From: JAFCCL01 sp041645325
GTDB taxonomy: Archaea > Iainarchaeota > Iainarchaeia > Iainarchaeales > GCA-2688035
Assembly (NCBI GenBank): GCA_041645325.1
Contig: JBAZQI010000008.1
Coordinates: forward strand, 1 to 39,821
Direction of reading: 5' to 3'
Length of the DNA: 39,821 nt
The translations under genes and the position numbers were made by a program. Below the pieces are notes generated by a model, which saw nothing but the letters and a program-made list of their open reading frames with translations, was not told where the DNA came from and searched no databases. Of the stretch, positions 1 through 7,618 are shown in pieces; position 1 is the first letter of the stretch; every line of letters starts with the position of its first letter.

Positions 1-303
1 TATTCCAGAAAAATATTCATGCAAGCCGGCAATGAAGAAGGCAAGGTTTGCAAGGTTCAGTTTGTGCGCATTCCGCCTAATACAGCTATAAGGCCGCATT
101 GCCATAAGGGGCAAACAGAATCAGAATTCGTCCTTTCCGGCTCGGGAACAGTGCGGTGCGGAAAACAGCTGATTCGCCTTCGCCCGAACACACTATTTGT
201 GGTTTCGCCGGACGAAATCCACGAAGTTAAAAGCGGCGGAAAAGGGCTGTTGTTATTCGTTACAAAAGCCAACTACAGCGATGACACCGAATGGGTTGAA
301 TGA
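1..303 (+). CDS. Cupin-fold protein, 5' end outside window
   Basis: The frame is open from base 1, so the first in-frame ATG (19) need not be the true start; the gene is probably cut by the window edge. The visible 94 residues from that ATG make a single small cupin barrel. The first cupin motif has H27-x-H29 followed by E34/E36, and the second has PDEIH with H68, which together would bind one metal ion. Single-domain cupins of this size cover sugar isomerases, dioxygenases and sensors, so no substrate can be named. It converges with the basic protein encoded at 326-877 on the other strand. Fold assignment is fairly safe; function is open. Confidence 0.75.
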   Translation, partial: YSRKIFMQAGNEEGKVCKVQFVRIPPNTAIRPHCHKGQTESEFVLSGSGTVRCGKQLIRLRPNTLFVVSPDEIHEVKSGGKGLLLFVTKANYSDDTEWVE

Positions 304-325
304 GCAAGGCAGTAAATTAATAGAA

Positions 326-877
326 TCAGGCTGCTCTTCGCGCTGGGTAATTTTGGATTCTGCTTGTTCTTTTGCGCGCCCGCTGGCCTGCGATTGCGCT
401 CCTGGTTCTGGGCAACCTGTTTCTCTGCACAAGAGCCTGCTGCCTTGCGATATTTTTCGGCCTTCGCTGTCCAAGCCTTGCCCTTGCCCTGTTTGTTGCA
501 ATTGAGCCAATGCCTGTTCCCACAAAAGACCTTTCCATGGTCCTCAAGTGCTCTTGCGGGTAAAAAAAATATCTTATTGCAGTGACAAGTTCTCCAAGAC
601 CTGGAATTATGAACCAGGGGCTTTGCTGCCACTCTGCTTTCATGCCGGCAGGCCTTGCTGAAGCCCTTTCCCTCATTTCTCCTGATAAAGACATTTGCCG
701 CCTTGCATCCCTTGCAGTTGGCCACATTCCAGCGCGCCCTGCCCGTGGATTGCGCGCTTGCGTTCTTGCCTGCCTTGCCATCTGGCCGGGATTTCTTTGC
801 ATTCGCGCCTGGATTGGCATGCCCTGCCTTTGCGGAAATTGCCCTCTTACCGTAGGAATTGGTCTTCTTCTTGGCAT
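326..877 (-). CDS. Arg-rich basic protein of unknown function
   Basis: A 183-residue protein rich in Arg, Ala, Gln and Met, with almost no acidic residues outside its centre. The N-terminal half (about 1-85) and C-terminal half (about 130-183) are low-complexity and basic. A more ordinary hydrophobic core lies at about 88-130 (motifs WFIIPGLGE and RYFFYPQEH). I do not recognise a family. I accept it as a gene because it fills the gap between its neighbours, a GGTGG ribosome site lies 4-8 bases before the ATG, and its codons (AGG, GCA, GGC) match surrounding genes. The opposite-strand frames here are Cys/Leu-rich shadows. Nucleic-acid binding is a guess from charge alone. It follows the RelA/SpoT-like gene in the same direction. 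Confidence 0.6.
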   Translation of the reverse strand: MPRRRPIPTVRGQFPQRQGMPIQARMQRNPGQMARQARTQARNPRAGRAGMWPTARDARRQMSLSGEMRERASARPAGMKAEWQQSPWFIIPGLGELVTAIRYFFYPQEHLRTMERSFVGTGIGSIATNRARARLGQRRPKNIARQQALVQRNRLPRTRSAIAGQRARKRTSRIQNYPARRAA

Positions 878-933
878 TGTGCCACCAAATAATTTGCTTT
901 TTCTGGATTATTAAGCCTTTGTCTTGGCGAAAA

Positions 934-2379
934 TCATTTTTTTATGCCAAGGTGCTTTCTTATTGCGTCTTTTGCAATGAAGTTGTTGGCATAGCTTATC
1001 CAAGAGCGCTTGGCCCTTGACTTTTTGCTGAAAAAGAGTTCCACAACCCGCCCTGAATCAAGGATTTTGCCCAGGTTTGCATTTTTGCCATTTACTTTTG
1101 CCCTGAGAATGTGCAATGCCCAGTTTTTTTCGGTTGCAAATGCAAAGTCAAGAACAGTGCTTTTTTTTGGCAACTCAACCAGCTTGCCATCCGAAGTAAA
1201 AACGTAAATCGGTTCTGTCAAAAAGTCGGTCTTGAGCGCGTTGATAAAACCCTTTTTTGCGTTTCCGTTGCTTAAAAGCAGGCCAAGCCTTGAAAGGTTT
1301 TGCTTCATGCCGCTTGAAAGCCTTTTTCCATAAAGATTGCTGTAGGCAACAGCGCCAAACCTGTTCACAAGGTCCATTTCTTCCGTGCAAATCCTTATTT
1401 TTACCGGCCTGCCTTTTGGGCCAAAAACGGTGGTCTGCAGCACGCGGTAAAAAGAGGGCTTTGGCGCGGCAATGAAATCCTTTACCTTGTTCGGCAAAGG
1501 CGGAAAAATGCCGTGGATTGCGCCAAGTGCGGAATAGCAGTCCTTGGCTGACCTGGCTAGCACAATGAGGATTTCGCTATCGTTGAGCTCGTCCAAAATC
1601 TTGCCCGTGTTCTGCATTTTGGCGTAAATGCTGTAAACGCTTCTTCTCTTCTTTTTAAAGGAAGCCTTTGGCAGCTTTTTTTTGAGGATTGCAATCGCAA
1701 GGTTTACTTCGCGTTCCTTTGAACCGCACAGCAACTTGAATTTTGCCTCAAGCCTTGCAAACGTTTCCGGCTTTGCATGCCTAAATGCAAGGTCTTCAAG
1801 CTCCACCGCGATTTCTTCAATGCCGATTTTGTGCGCTATGGGAACATAAACCATCAAGGCCTCGGATGCAATCCTTTTCCTGTCCCTTGCAGGCAAATAA
1901 CCCAAAGTGCGCAGGTTGTGGAGCTTGTCGGCAAGCTTTATCAAAATCGTGCGCGGGTCCTTTGTTGTCGCAAAAAGCAGGCTGCGCAGGTTTTCAAAAG
2001 ACCTGTTATTCCTTGATTCAGAGGCAAGCAGGTCGATTTTGGTTACGCCGTCAACAAGCGAAAAAACTTCCCTGCCAAAAAGCCTTTTCAGCTCCTTTGG
2101 CTTTACCTCAGTGTCCTCCAAAACATCATGCAATAGCGCTGCTGCAACAACCTTGCTGCCAACCCCCATTTTTGCAAGAATTGCAGCTGTCTCAAGAGGA
2201 TGCGAAAAATAAGGCTGCTTGCTTGCCCTGACCTGGCCCTCATGAGCCTGCTTTGAAAGATTAAAAGCCCTTTCAATGAGCTTTTCTTCCGCACTGCCGT
2301 TGTTTTTCTTTACCAAGGCAACAAGCCGTTCAAGGCAGTCCTCGGAAACACAGTAATTGCAGCAAAAAGGCTCACGCAT
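934..2379 (-). CDS. RelA/SpoT-like (p)ppGpp hydrolase with degenerate synthetase domain
   Basis: A 481-residue RSH homologue, shorter than the roughly 700-residue bacterial Rel because the C-terminal helical and ACT regions are missing. Order: a Cys-rich N-terminus (C6, C7, C10, C15), an HD hydrolase domain, a synthetase-fold domain, a TGS domain (about 390-450). Hydrolase motifs are intact: H60-P, H84-D85, E88-D89, D151 and N155. In the synthetase domain the R-x-x-x-S-I-x-x-K-M helix is present, but the GYxSLH motif reads FYRVLQ (310-315) and the catalytic Glu of the E-(V/I)-Q-I-R-T motif is Lys327, with Arg replaced by Cys331. I infer a hydrolase-only or ligand-sensing protein. RSH proteins are uncommon in archaea, so transfer is possible. 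The ATG start is clear. Confidence 0.88.
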   Translation of the reverse strand: MREPFCCNYCVSEDCLERLVALVKKNNGSAEEKLIERAFNLSKQAHEGQVRASKQPYFSHPLETAAILAKMGVGSKVVAAALLHDVLEDTEVKPKELKRLFGREVFSLVDGVTKIDLLASESRNNRSFENLRSLLFATTKDPRTILIKLADKLHNLRTLGYLPARDRKRIASEALMVYVPIAHKIGIEEIAVELEDLAFRHAKPETFARLEAKFKLLCGSKEREVNLAIAILKKKLPKASFKKKRRSVYSIYAKMQNTGKILDELNDSEILIVLARSAKDCYSALGAIHGIFPPLPNKVKDFIAAPKPSFYRVLQTTVFGPKGRPVKIRICTEEMDLVNRFGAVAYSNLYGKRLSSGMKQNLSRLGLLLSNGNAKKGFINALKTDFLTEPIYVFTSDGKLVELPKKSTVLDFAFATEKNWALHILRAKVNGKNANLGKILDSGRVVELFFSKKSRAKRSWISYANNFIAKDAIRKHLGIKK

Positions 2380-2441
2380 TAAGTAATAGTCCCAAAACGA
2401 GTATTTAATGCTAATTATTCAAAAAAAGGCACGGAGGAATA

Positions 2442-2460
2442 TTTTTAAAGGCTTGTATAC
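2442..2460 (+). promoter_or_regulatory. Likely TATA promoter for the structured leader and tRNA-His/hisS
   Basis: A TTTTTAAAG box near 2445-2452 would start transcription near 2475, at the foot of the long hairpin. I see no other good TATA box closer to tRNA-His, so leader, tRNA and hisS may be one transcript. This is inference. Confidence 0.4.
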
Positions 2461-2466
2461 ATAAGT

Positions 2467-2543
2467 TATTTTGGTAGCATGATAAGTGATTTACTTCATC
2501 TTGAAGAATACTAATTCTGAAGATTCACTTAGCTGCCAAAATA
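2467..2543 (+). ncRNA. Long imperfect hairpin, candidate structured RNA or palindromic element
   Basis: By hand folding, 2467-2478 pairs with 2532-2543 (12 bp, one G-T), 2484-2489 with 2525-2530 (6 bp), 2498-2502 with 2520-2524 (5 bp) and 2505-2509 with 2514-2518 (5 bp), closing on a 4-base loop. No ORF lies within it. It sits just downstream of a TATA box and about 125 bases before tRNA-His. It could be a small RNA, a leader structure or a miniature palindromic insertion. The rest of the 2380-2668 stretch holds only this, the hairpin at 2601-2636 and AT-rich sequence. Confidence 0.45.
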
Positions 2544-2600
2544 CTACTTATTTTAATTGTTTCAATTCAAGGAATAATTACACGCTTGGTTTGCGAAGCC

Positions 2601-2636
2601 GCCCTATTGAGCGACCAAAAGGGAGCGAAATAGGGC
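2601..2636. repeat. Inverted repeat, 8-bp perfect stem
   Basis: GCCCTATT at 2601-2608 is the exact reverse complement of 2629-2636. A related hairpin with the same inner words (ATTGAGCG...AGCGA) follows tRNA-Glu at 10029-10051, so this looks like a small hairpin family, not a one-off terminator. Confidence 0.6.
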
Positions 2637-2668
2637 CCTTGCTCGCGCAAGCCTCGCGTGAAGGCTAT

Positions 2669-2855
2669 GGCTGGTGTAGTGTAGTGGTTAGCATAGAGGC
2701 CTGTGGAAAGCCTTTCTTTAGAAAAGAAAGGCTTGCGAAAAAAGCCTTTTTTTCCATAGGAAAAAAAGCCTTGGGAAAAAAGTTTTGCTTCGCGAAAAGA
2801 AGCTTGAATTGCTTGCAGCGAGCCTCTGGCCCGAGTTCGAATCTCGGCACCGGCC
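2669..2855 (+). tRNA. tRNA-His (GTG) with a 114-base intron
   Basis: Acceptor 2670-2676 pairs with 2848-2854. G at 2669 (G-1) and C at 2855 (discriminator 73) are the tRNA-His identity pair. The D-arm is 2679-2694, anticodon stem 2696-2700 with 2822-2826, anticodon GTG at 2703-2705, and the T-loop TTCGAAT at 2836-2842. CCA is not encoded. The intron is placed after base 37 (2707-2820, plus or minus a few bases). I could not draw a canonical bulge-helix-bulge by hand. The intron is made largely of the palindromic repeat family described in the findings. hisS begins 17 bases downstream, so tRNA and cognate synthetase are adjacent and possibly co-transcribed. Confidence 0.9.
2707..2820 (+). repeat. 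Palindromic repeat modules filling the tRNA-His intron
   Basis: Inside the intron are a type B module (AAGCC, T-rich arm, A-rich arm, GGCTTGCGAAAA; about 2708-2740) and a type A module ending GCCTTGGGAAAA (about 2740-2780), then a smaller hairpin with the words GCTTCGCGAAAAG. The same modules recur between and inside genes elsewhere in the window. Confidence 0.75.
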
Positions 2856-2872
2856 TTTGGAGTGTGACTTGA

Positions 2873-4126
2873 ATGGCTGAATTTCAAACGGTCAGGGGAA
2901 TGCGGGATTTTTTGCCTGAGCAGGCTGCAAAAAAGCAGTGGATAGAAGATGCTTGCAGGCGTGTTTTTGAGAGGTATGGCTTTGTGCCGTTGCAGACCCC
3001 GATTGTGGAAGAATTTGGATTGCTTGCCAAGAAGGGAAGCGGCGGAGAAGCAATAAAGGAAGAGATTTATTATTTTAAGGACAAGGGCGAAAGGGAGCTT
3101 GGCCTGAGGTTTGACCTTACCGTGCCCTTGGCACGCGTTGCTGCCGAAAACAAGCAGCTGGCAAAGCCGTTCAAGCGCTACCAGATTGGAACAGTTTACA
3201 GGTATGACAGGCCGGGTGAAAAAAGGTACAGGGAATTCACGCAGGCTGACTGGGACATTTTGGGCTCAAAAGGAACGCTTGCTGATTTTGAAACAATTGC
3301 AATTGCAATTGAGGTAATGAAAGAGCTTGGCTTTGGGAAAGGCGAATTCAGGGTAAAGATAAACAGCAGGCCGTTGCTTGAGGAGGTCGCGCAGTGCTGC
3401 GGCGTTGAAAACGGGAAAATTGCCGATTGCTTCAGGTGCATTGACAAGCTTGACAAAATAGGCAAAGAAGGCGTGGAAAAAGAGCTCAAAGAAAAAGGAA
3501 TTGGCACACAAATTCTTGGACAGCTGGGCGTGAAAAGCCTTGAAAAAACGAAAGTGAAAAACAGGGCGCCTTTGGAAGAACTGAAAAAATTGCTTGAATT
3601 GCTGGGAGAAAACGGCTTGCAGGATTTTGTTGAACTTGACCTGAGCCTTGCAAGGGGCTTTGAATATTACACAGGGGTTGTGTTTGAGGTTTGCATCAAG
3701 GGCTGCCCTTCTGTCGGCGGCGGAGGCAGGTATGACAGGCTTGTGGAATTGTACGGCGGCCAGGCAACGCCCGCCGTTGGCTGCTCTTTCGGGATTGACA
3801 GGCTGCTCGATGTTTTGACTGAAAAGATTAAAGCAAAGCCACCGGCTGAAATCCTTGTTGTGCCGGTAGGCGAGAAAATGCAATTGCCGGCCCTGCAACT
3901 TGCGCAGAAAATAAGGGCCTTGGGCGTTCCTGCTTCAATGGATTTGAATGCGCGCGGAATAAGCAAGAATCTTGATTATGCGAACAAGCTTGGCATTCCT
4001 TTTGTGGCAATTTTGGGCGAAAACGAGGCAAAGGAAAAAGGGTTTACTTTGAAGGAAATGAAAACTGGAAAGGAAAAAAAGGTAAAGGTTGCGGAATTGA
4101 AAAAACTAAAAGACAAGTTAAAATAG
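2873..4126 (+). CDS. hisS: Histidyl-tRNA synthetase
   Basis: A 417-residue class II synthetase that charges tRNA-His. Visible: N-terminal class II core with motif 2 around residues 110-131 (RYDRPGEKRYREF then TQADWDILG), the HisRS signature LARGFEYYTG near residue 260, the glycine-rich GGGRYDRL near 282-289, motif 3 (VGCSFGIDRLLD) near 305, and a C-terminal anticodon-binding domain from about 325. Length is normal for the family. The ATG is preceded by GGAG 10 bases upstream and lies 17 bases after the tRNA-His gene, which strengthens both calls. A HAD hydrolase follows 24 bases downstream. Confidence 0.97.
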   Translation: MAEFQTVRGMRDFLPEQAAKKQWIEDACRRVFERYGFVPLQTPIVEEFGLLAKKGSGGEAIKEEIYYFKDKGERELGLRFDLTVPLARVAAENKQLAKPFKRYQIGTVYRYDRPGEKRYREFTQADWDILGSKGTLADFETIAIAIEVMKELGFGKGEFRVKINSRPLLEEVAQCCGVENGKIADCFRCIDKLDKIGKEGVEKELKEKGIGTQILGQLGVKSLEKTKVKNRAPLEELKKLLELLGENGLQDFVELDLSLARGFEYYTGVVFEVCIKGCPSVGGGGRYDRLVELYGGQATPAVGCSFGIDRLLDVLTEKIKAKPPAEILVVPVGEKMQLPALQLAQKIRALGVPASMDLNARGISKNLDYANKLGIPFVAILGENEAKEKGFTLKEMKTGKEKKVKVAELKKLKDKLK

Positions 4127-4150
4127 TTTTCTTAGGCAATTGGTGAAAAA

Positions 4151-4807
4151 ATGGGCAAGGGCATTCAAGCCATTATCTTTGACATGTTTGGAACGCTTGT
4201 CAGGTCGGGAAACCCGGAAGCCGAAATAAAGAAGGCGTTTGGATTAAAGTGGAGCTATAAAGACCTTGAAAAGGCATTTACTGGAAAAACACCGCCCGAA
4301 ATTAATGAAGAATATGTTGAATGCCTGATGGAGCGCTTTGGCATGCGTGAAACTAAAGAAAACGCGAAGCGGTTGCAGGCTCTTCTTGAAAAAGAACTGG
4401 ATTTTGTTGAACCGTTTCCCGATGCAGAGCCTGTGTTGAGCAGGTTAAAAGCAGAGGGCCTGAAGCTTGGGCTGGTTAGCAATTCGTGGGCGCCGGCAAT
4501 TTCAAAAATCAGGCGCGAGTTTGGCTTGCTTGGGTTTTTTGACGCAATAATTTTAAGCAATGAAACAGAGTTGTTCAAACCAGAACCCAAAGCGTTTGAA
4601 AAATGCCTTGAACTGCTCGGGGTTAAGGCAAAAGAAGCCCTTATGGTTGGCGATTCATTGAAACATGATATTATTGGCGGAAACAAGATTGGCTTAAGAG
4701 GCATCCTGCTGGACAGGGCAGGCAAAAAGCCGGAATCCAAAGAGCCATTGGCAATAATACCAAACTTAAACGAATTGCCAAAAGCAATAAAGCAGGCGAT
4801 GCAATAA
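4151..4807 (+). CDS. HAD-superfamily hydrolase
   Basis: A 218-residue haloacid-dehalogenase-fold protein with all four motifs: D11-x-FGT (motif I, with Phe13 where phosphatases often have the second Asp), SNS at 110-112 (II), K143 in FKPEP (III) and GDS with D168 (IV). An alpha-helical cap occupies about 20-90. This layout suits a small phosphatase such as a phosphoglycolate or nucleotide phosphatase. Phe13 is the usual residue in dehalogenase-like members and does not exclude phosphatase activity. A GGTG ribosome site sits just before the ATG. It probably shares the hisS transcript. The substrate cannot be read from sequence. Confidence 0.85.
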   Translation: MGKGIQAIIFDMFGTLVRSGNPEAEIKKAFGLKWSYKDLEKAFTGKTPPEINEEYVECLMERFGMRETKENAKRLQALLEKELDFVEPFPDAEPVLSRLKAEGLKLGLVSNSWAPAISKIRREFGLLGFFDAIILSNETELFKPEPKAFEKCLELLGVKAKEALMVGDSLKHDIIGGNKIGLRGILLDRAGKKPESKEPLAIIPNLNELPKAIKQAMQ

Positions 4808-4862
4808 AAACAACAAAACAAGACAGCTTAAAATAGTTTTCTTTGGCTAAATTATTTAAAAT

Positions 4863-4938
4863 GCCTCGATAGCTTTAGCCAGTTCAGAGCGCTCGCTTGG
4901 TAAGCGAGAGGTCCCGGGGGCAGATCCCGGTCGAGGCT
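4863..4938 (+). tRNA. tRNA-Thr (GGT) with aberrant T-loop
   Basis: Acceptor 4863-4869 pairs perfectly with 4931-4937, discriminator T4938. D-stem 4872-4875 with 4887-4890; anticodon stem 4892-4896 with 4904-4908 and loop TTGGTAA, anticodon GGT. T-stem CCGGG/CCCGG is perfect, but the T-loop reads GGCAGAT (4919-4925) where TTCRANT is expected, and the D-loop (4876-4886) lacks the usual GG, carrying CC. No intron and no CCA. A homing-endonuclease cassette begins directly after the discriminator. It may be an unusual functional tRNA or one damaged at its 3' part by that insertion. Confidence 0.8.
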
Positions 4939-4941
4939 ATA

Positions 4942-5586
4942 CTAGTAGGCCTCTATTTTGCGCAAATGCCGTTGGTTTGAGAAGCCGATTAAGCGCATCC
5001 ATTTTTCCAGTTGCCTGAAACCGTAGATTTCCAAAGAATAGCATTCTCTTTTAGGCGAATAATGAGTGTAAAGAGAAAAGTGTTTTTCAAGGGCTTTTTT
5101 TAGCTGCAGAAACAGCGGTTTGCTTACAATCTGTAGCGTAATCCTAGGGTATGGTTTTTTGTAGATTTTTCTTTTGTCAAGGAAAATACAGCCATCTGTG
5201 TCAAAAATTCCGCGTATCGCCGCAAATAAGAAGTCGCCTCCTGCTTCGATTATTTCTTCAGGAATGCTAACTGTAAAAGTCTTGTTGCCTGGCACAAAAC
5301 CAAAGCGCTTTGTAAGAGTGCTAAAAAGTAGTTCATTATAAATGTTCAGAACTATGCAACGGCAATCTTTTCTGAAATAAAAACCCGAATCAGCATTGAA
5401 AATATTTTGGACAATCAAGGGCAAGTGAACCGAAAGATAATCTTTATCCAGTTCCGCATCCCCTGTAATGTTCACATGATATTTTGATTTGCCGTCCTTG
5501 GTCAAGTAACGGTCGATACAGCCGTCTCCAATGACGGCTCCGACAAATTCGCACAGGTCTCTTGAGAGCGACAAAAACTCAGCCAT
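4942..5586 (-). CDS. LAGLIDADG homing endonuclease 1 (at tRNA-Thr GGT)
   Basis: The open frame extends to 5646, but I place the start at the ATG of 5586: it is the first residue of the block shared with the second endonuclease, and a TATA box (CTTTAAAA, 5607-5614) lies about 25 bases upstream, implying a leaderless mRNA. The 214-residue protein has two LAGLIDADG helices, FVGAVIGDG near residue 14-22 and AIRGIFDTDG around residue 125-134, each with its acidic residue, so catalysis looks intact. The gene is free-standing: it is not in an intron or intein. Its stop codon lies four bases past the 3' end of tRNA-Thr, on the opposite strand. A tRNA-like 3' fragment (5643-5661) closes the other side. 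Close relative of 13144-12413. Confidence 0.88.
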   Translation of the reverse strand: MAEFLSLSRDLCEFVGAVIGDGCIDRYLTKDGKSKYHVNITGDAELDKDYLSVHLPLIVQNIFNADSGFYFRKDCRCIVLNIYNELLFSTLTKRFGFVPGNKTFTVSIPEEIIEAGGDFLFAAIRGIFDTDGCIFLDKRKIYKKPYPRITLQIVSKPLFLQLKKALEKHFSLYTHYSPKRECYSLEIYGFRQLEKWMRLIGFSNQRHLRKIEAY

Positions 5587-5606
5587 AAAAGAAATTCGTT
5601 TCTGCC

Positions 5607-5640
5607 CTTTAAAACCGCTTTGAGAGCGCGGGTTTCCGCT
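5607..5640 (-). promoter_or_regulatory. TATA box and conserved upstream block of homing endonuclease 1
   Basis: CTTTAAAA at 5607-5614 sits about 25 bases before the ATG. The block from here to about 5640, ending in GGTTTCCGCTG on the gene strand, matches the block upstream of the second endonuclease (13165-13200). Similarity stops there, where the tRNA-like fragment begins, so this marks the cassette end. Confidence 0.65.
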
Positions 5641-5642
5641 GA

Positions 5643-5661
5643 TCAATTCCCGCCGGAGGCT
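5643..5661 (+). repeat. Displaced tRNA 3'-end fragment closing HEG cassette 1
   Basis: Reads as the tail of a tRNA: TCAATT (T-loop end), CCCGC (T-stem 61-65), CGGAGGC (acceptor 66-72), T (73). No tRNA body is attached. It is not an exact copy of the adjacent tRNA-Thr(GGT) tail (about 14 of 20 bases match). A tRNA with acceptor GCCTCCG, perhaps another Thr isoacceptor, would be the donor. Confidence 0.6.
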
Positions 5662-5742
5662 CTGTGCATTGCGCTGTCAAGCGCCGCTTTTGAATCCAAA
5701 AAGGAAAGCTTTTTATTCCACAATCGCCTTTATGAATAGACA

Positions 5743-7554
5743 ATGAGCAGACTTTTCTTGCCCTTGATAGCAGGTTCTCTAATCGCCTTGGTTATGGCAA
5801 GCGGGTGCATTTTTCCCGATGTTGATGCCATAAACAAGGTCAAGGCCAATCCTGCAGCCGAAGACTTTCTTGCCGAGCATCCAACGGCGCAGCTTACTGC
5901 AAGCGCGTGGAGCGAAGCGGAAAGCAGGCAAAGGATGGCTGAACTTGTTGAAAAGTGCGGGCCTCAGGCCAATCCCACGGATTACTATTATGTTGCCTTT
6001 ACCGAAGGCGGGGCAGTGCTTGAGGGCTGGGTTTTCCAGCGCACCATGAATGTTGCCTGCGTGCACAGGAGTGATGACCAGTGTGTTGCTGATATTGGAT
6101 GCGATGACGGTTTTGCCTGCACGAGGAACACATGCGAGGGCATTCCGAAAAAGTGCATCAGTGCCAAGATAATGGCGTGTATTGGGGGAGACGGCTGCTG
6201 CCCACAGGGCTGCACTTATGCACTTGACTTTGACTGCCCAATGAATGAATGCAGCACCGATGCCGACTGCGATGATGGCAACGAGTCAACAATAGGAACA
6301 TGCGCCGGTTCGCCCAAAAAATGCGGGTATGAGGCCATAAAGCAATGCATTAACGATGACAATGTCTGCGAATCGTGGTGCGACAGCGGGAACGATTCAG
6401 ACTGCGGCGTGAAAGAATGCGTTACGGCTTCTGACTGCGATGACTATGACATTTCAACCCTTGATTTTTGCGAGGAAGGCGTTTGCACCCACCAGAATAA
6501 TAATATAATCCAATGCGTCAACAATGACGGGTATTGCCCGGCAAGGTGCGCCTACAAAAATGACACCGATTGCCTGGCCAACGCCGGCGACATTGAAAGG
6601 ATTGTTGTCACATGCAACGGCGAATCAACAAATCTTGATTTTGCGCTTGAACATTCCGGTGGTGAGCTTGTGGCGCATTTTGACGGCGTTGTGAACAGCA
6701 GCAATAACGGGGCGCTGAAGTACTATGCGACAAAGAATTACAAGTATGATTACAGGGAAAAAGGCTATGGCGGAACTGAAACAGGCTTGCAGACAGGCAT
6801 TGCCGAAAGAATAAAAATTCAGGGAATGGTCATTTACGACAAAGAAAAAAAGACCAGCTCTTTTTATTTCAACAAAAACGGGTTCAACTATGAGGTGGAG
6901 TTATTCCAAGGCATTCCGACCACACAAAAGACCTATACTGATGAACCGTTTTTTGCCGGAAACGGCGACAGCATTCCTGTGGTTTTGTTCGGCACAGACA
7001 GCCTTGTTACAATGGTAAACCAGGAAGACGGCAACCAGCAGGCAAGCATTCTCTCAAATTACGTTGAACTTAGCGTGAAAAACAACGGCGTAATAAGCAA
7101 GATTGCAGGGAAAGACGGCTGGGATTATTCCATCCGGGTGTCGCGCTGCGATGAAGATAGCGCTGTTTTCTCGCTTTACCTTGGGGCAAATTTTGTTGAA
7201 GGCCAAAAAGTTGAAGCAGGAAGCATTCTTTTCCCGAGTTTGCTGAAAGACACTGTCAGGATAAATTACCTGCACAAGAACACCGTTTCCGGGCAATGCG
7301 ATTACAAGTATGCAAAAGGCGCTTACATTGAAAACTTTTACCAGGGAAAGCAGTTCCCCGCGGATTACAGCAATAAGGTGCCCTGGATTGCAAACCTTGA
7401 ATTCAGCAACAATAAGCTGAAAAAAATACAGCTCAGCAACGCAGATTCATCAAATTTGGTGATGGAAAAAGATGGCATTGAATGGCTGCTGCAAGAAGGC
7501 GAAACCGCGGGCTTGGGGTTCTGCACCATAAAATTCCAGGGCCTTGTAAAATAA
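5743..7554 (+). CDS. Secreted Cys-rich lipoprotein
   Basis: A 603-residue exported protein. Residues 1-22 form a signal peptide with a lipobox ending at C22 (MASGC), so it is probably lipid-anchored outside the membrane. Residues about 105-285 hold at least three Cys/Asp-rich repeats built on CxxDxDCDDG...C...KKC, with extra units of the type NDDNVCESWC...SDC. Such units usually bind Ca2+ and are disulphide-linked. The C-terminal 320 residues are beta-rich without a family I recognise. A TATA-like TTTTTATTC lies about 29 bases before the ATG, so it is likely transcribed alone. A surface-adhesion or contact role is plausible but not shown. Confidence 0.8.
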   Translation: MSRLFLPLIAGSLIALVMASGCIFPDVDAINKVKANPAAEDFLAEHPTAQLTASAWSEAESRQRMAELVEKCGPQANPTDYYYVAFTEGGAVLEGWVFQRTMNVACVHRSDDQCVADIGCDDGFACTRNTCEGIPKKCISAKIMACIGGDGCCPQGCTYALDFDCPMNECSTDADCDDGNESTIGTCAGSPKKCGYEAIKQCINDDNVCESWCDSGNDSDCGVKECVTASDCDDYDISTLDFCEEGVCTHQNNNIIQCVNNDGYCPARCAYKNDTDCLANAGDIERIVVTCNGESTNLDFALEHSGGELVAHFDGVVNSSNNGALKYYATKNYKYDYREKGYGGTETGLQTGIAERIKIQGMVIYDKEKKTSSFYFNKNGFNYEVELFQGIPTTQKTYTDEPFFAGNGDSIPVVLFGTDSLVTMVNQEDGNQQASILSNYVELSVKNNGVISKIAGKDGWDYSIRVSRCDEDSAVFSLYLGANFVEGQKVEAGSILFPSLLKDTVRINYLHKNTVSGQCDYKYAKGAYIENFYQGKQFPADYSNKVPWIANLEFSNNKLKKIQLSNADSSNLVMEKDGIEWLLQEGETAGLGFCTIKFQGLVK

Positions 7555-7618
7555 CGCTTTTTGGGCTTTTTTGGGCAAAAAATTAAATAAGCCAAACCCC
7601 TAATAATAACCGGTTTTT

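Noticed and set aside
273..725. 150-codon minus-strand frame overlapping 326-877
   Set aside because: Different frame of the same stretch; less regular codon use and it would overlap the cupin gene.
582..914. Open frame on the plus strand rich in Cys, Leu and Ala
   Set aside because: Shadow of the Arg-rich gene on the opposite strand; composition is that of an antisense frame, and there is no ribosome site.
2707..2820. Protein-coding content in the tRNA-His intron
   Set aside because: Only palindromic repeat sequence; apparent frames have no homology or ribosome site.
4942..5646. Endonuclease as a tRNA-intron-encoded gene
   Set aside because: The tRNA is complete and uninterrupted; the gene lies outside it on the other strand.
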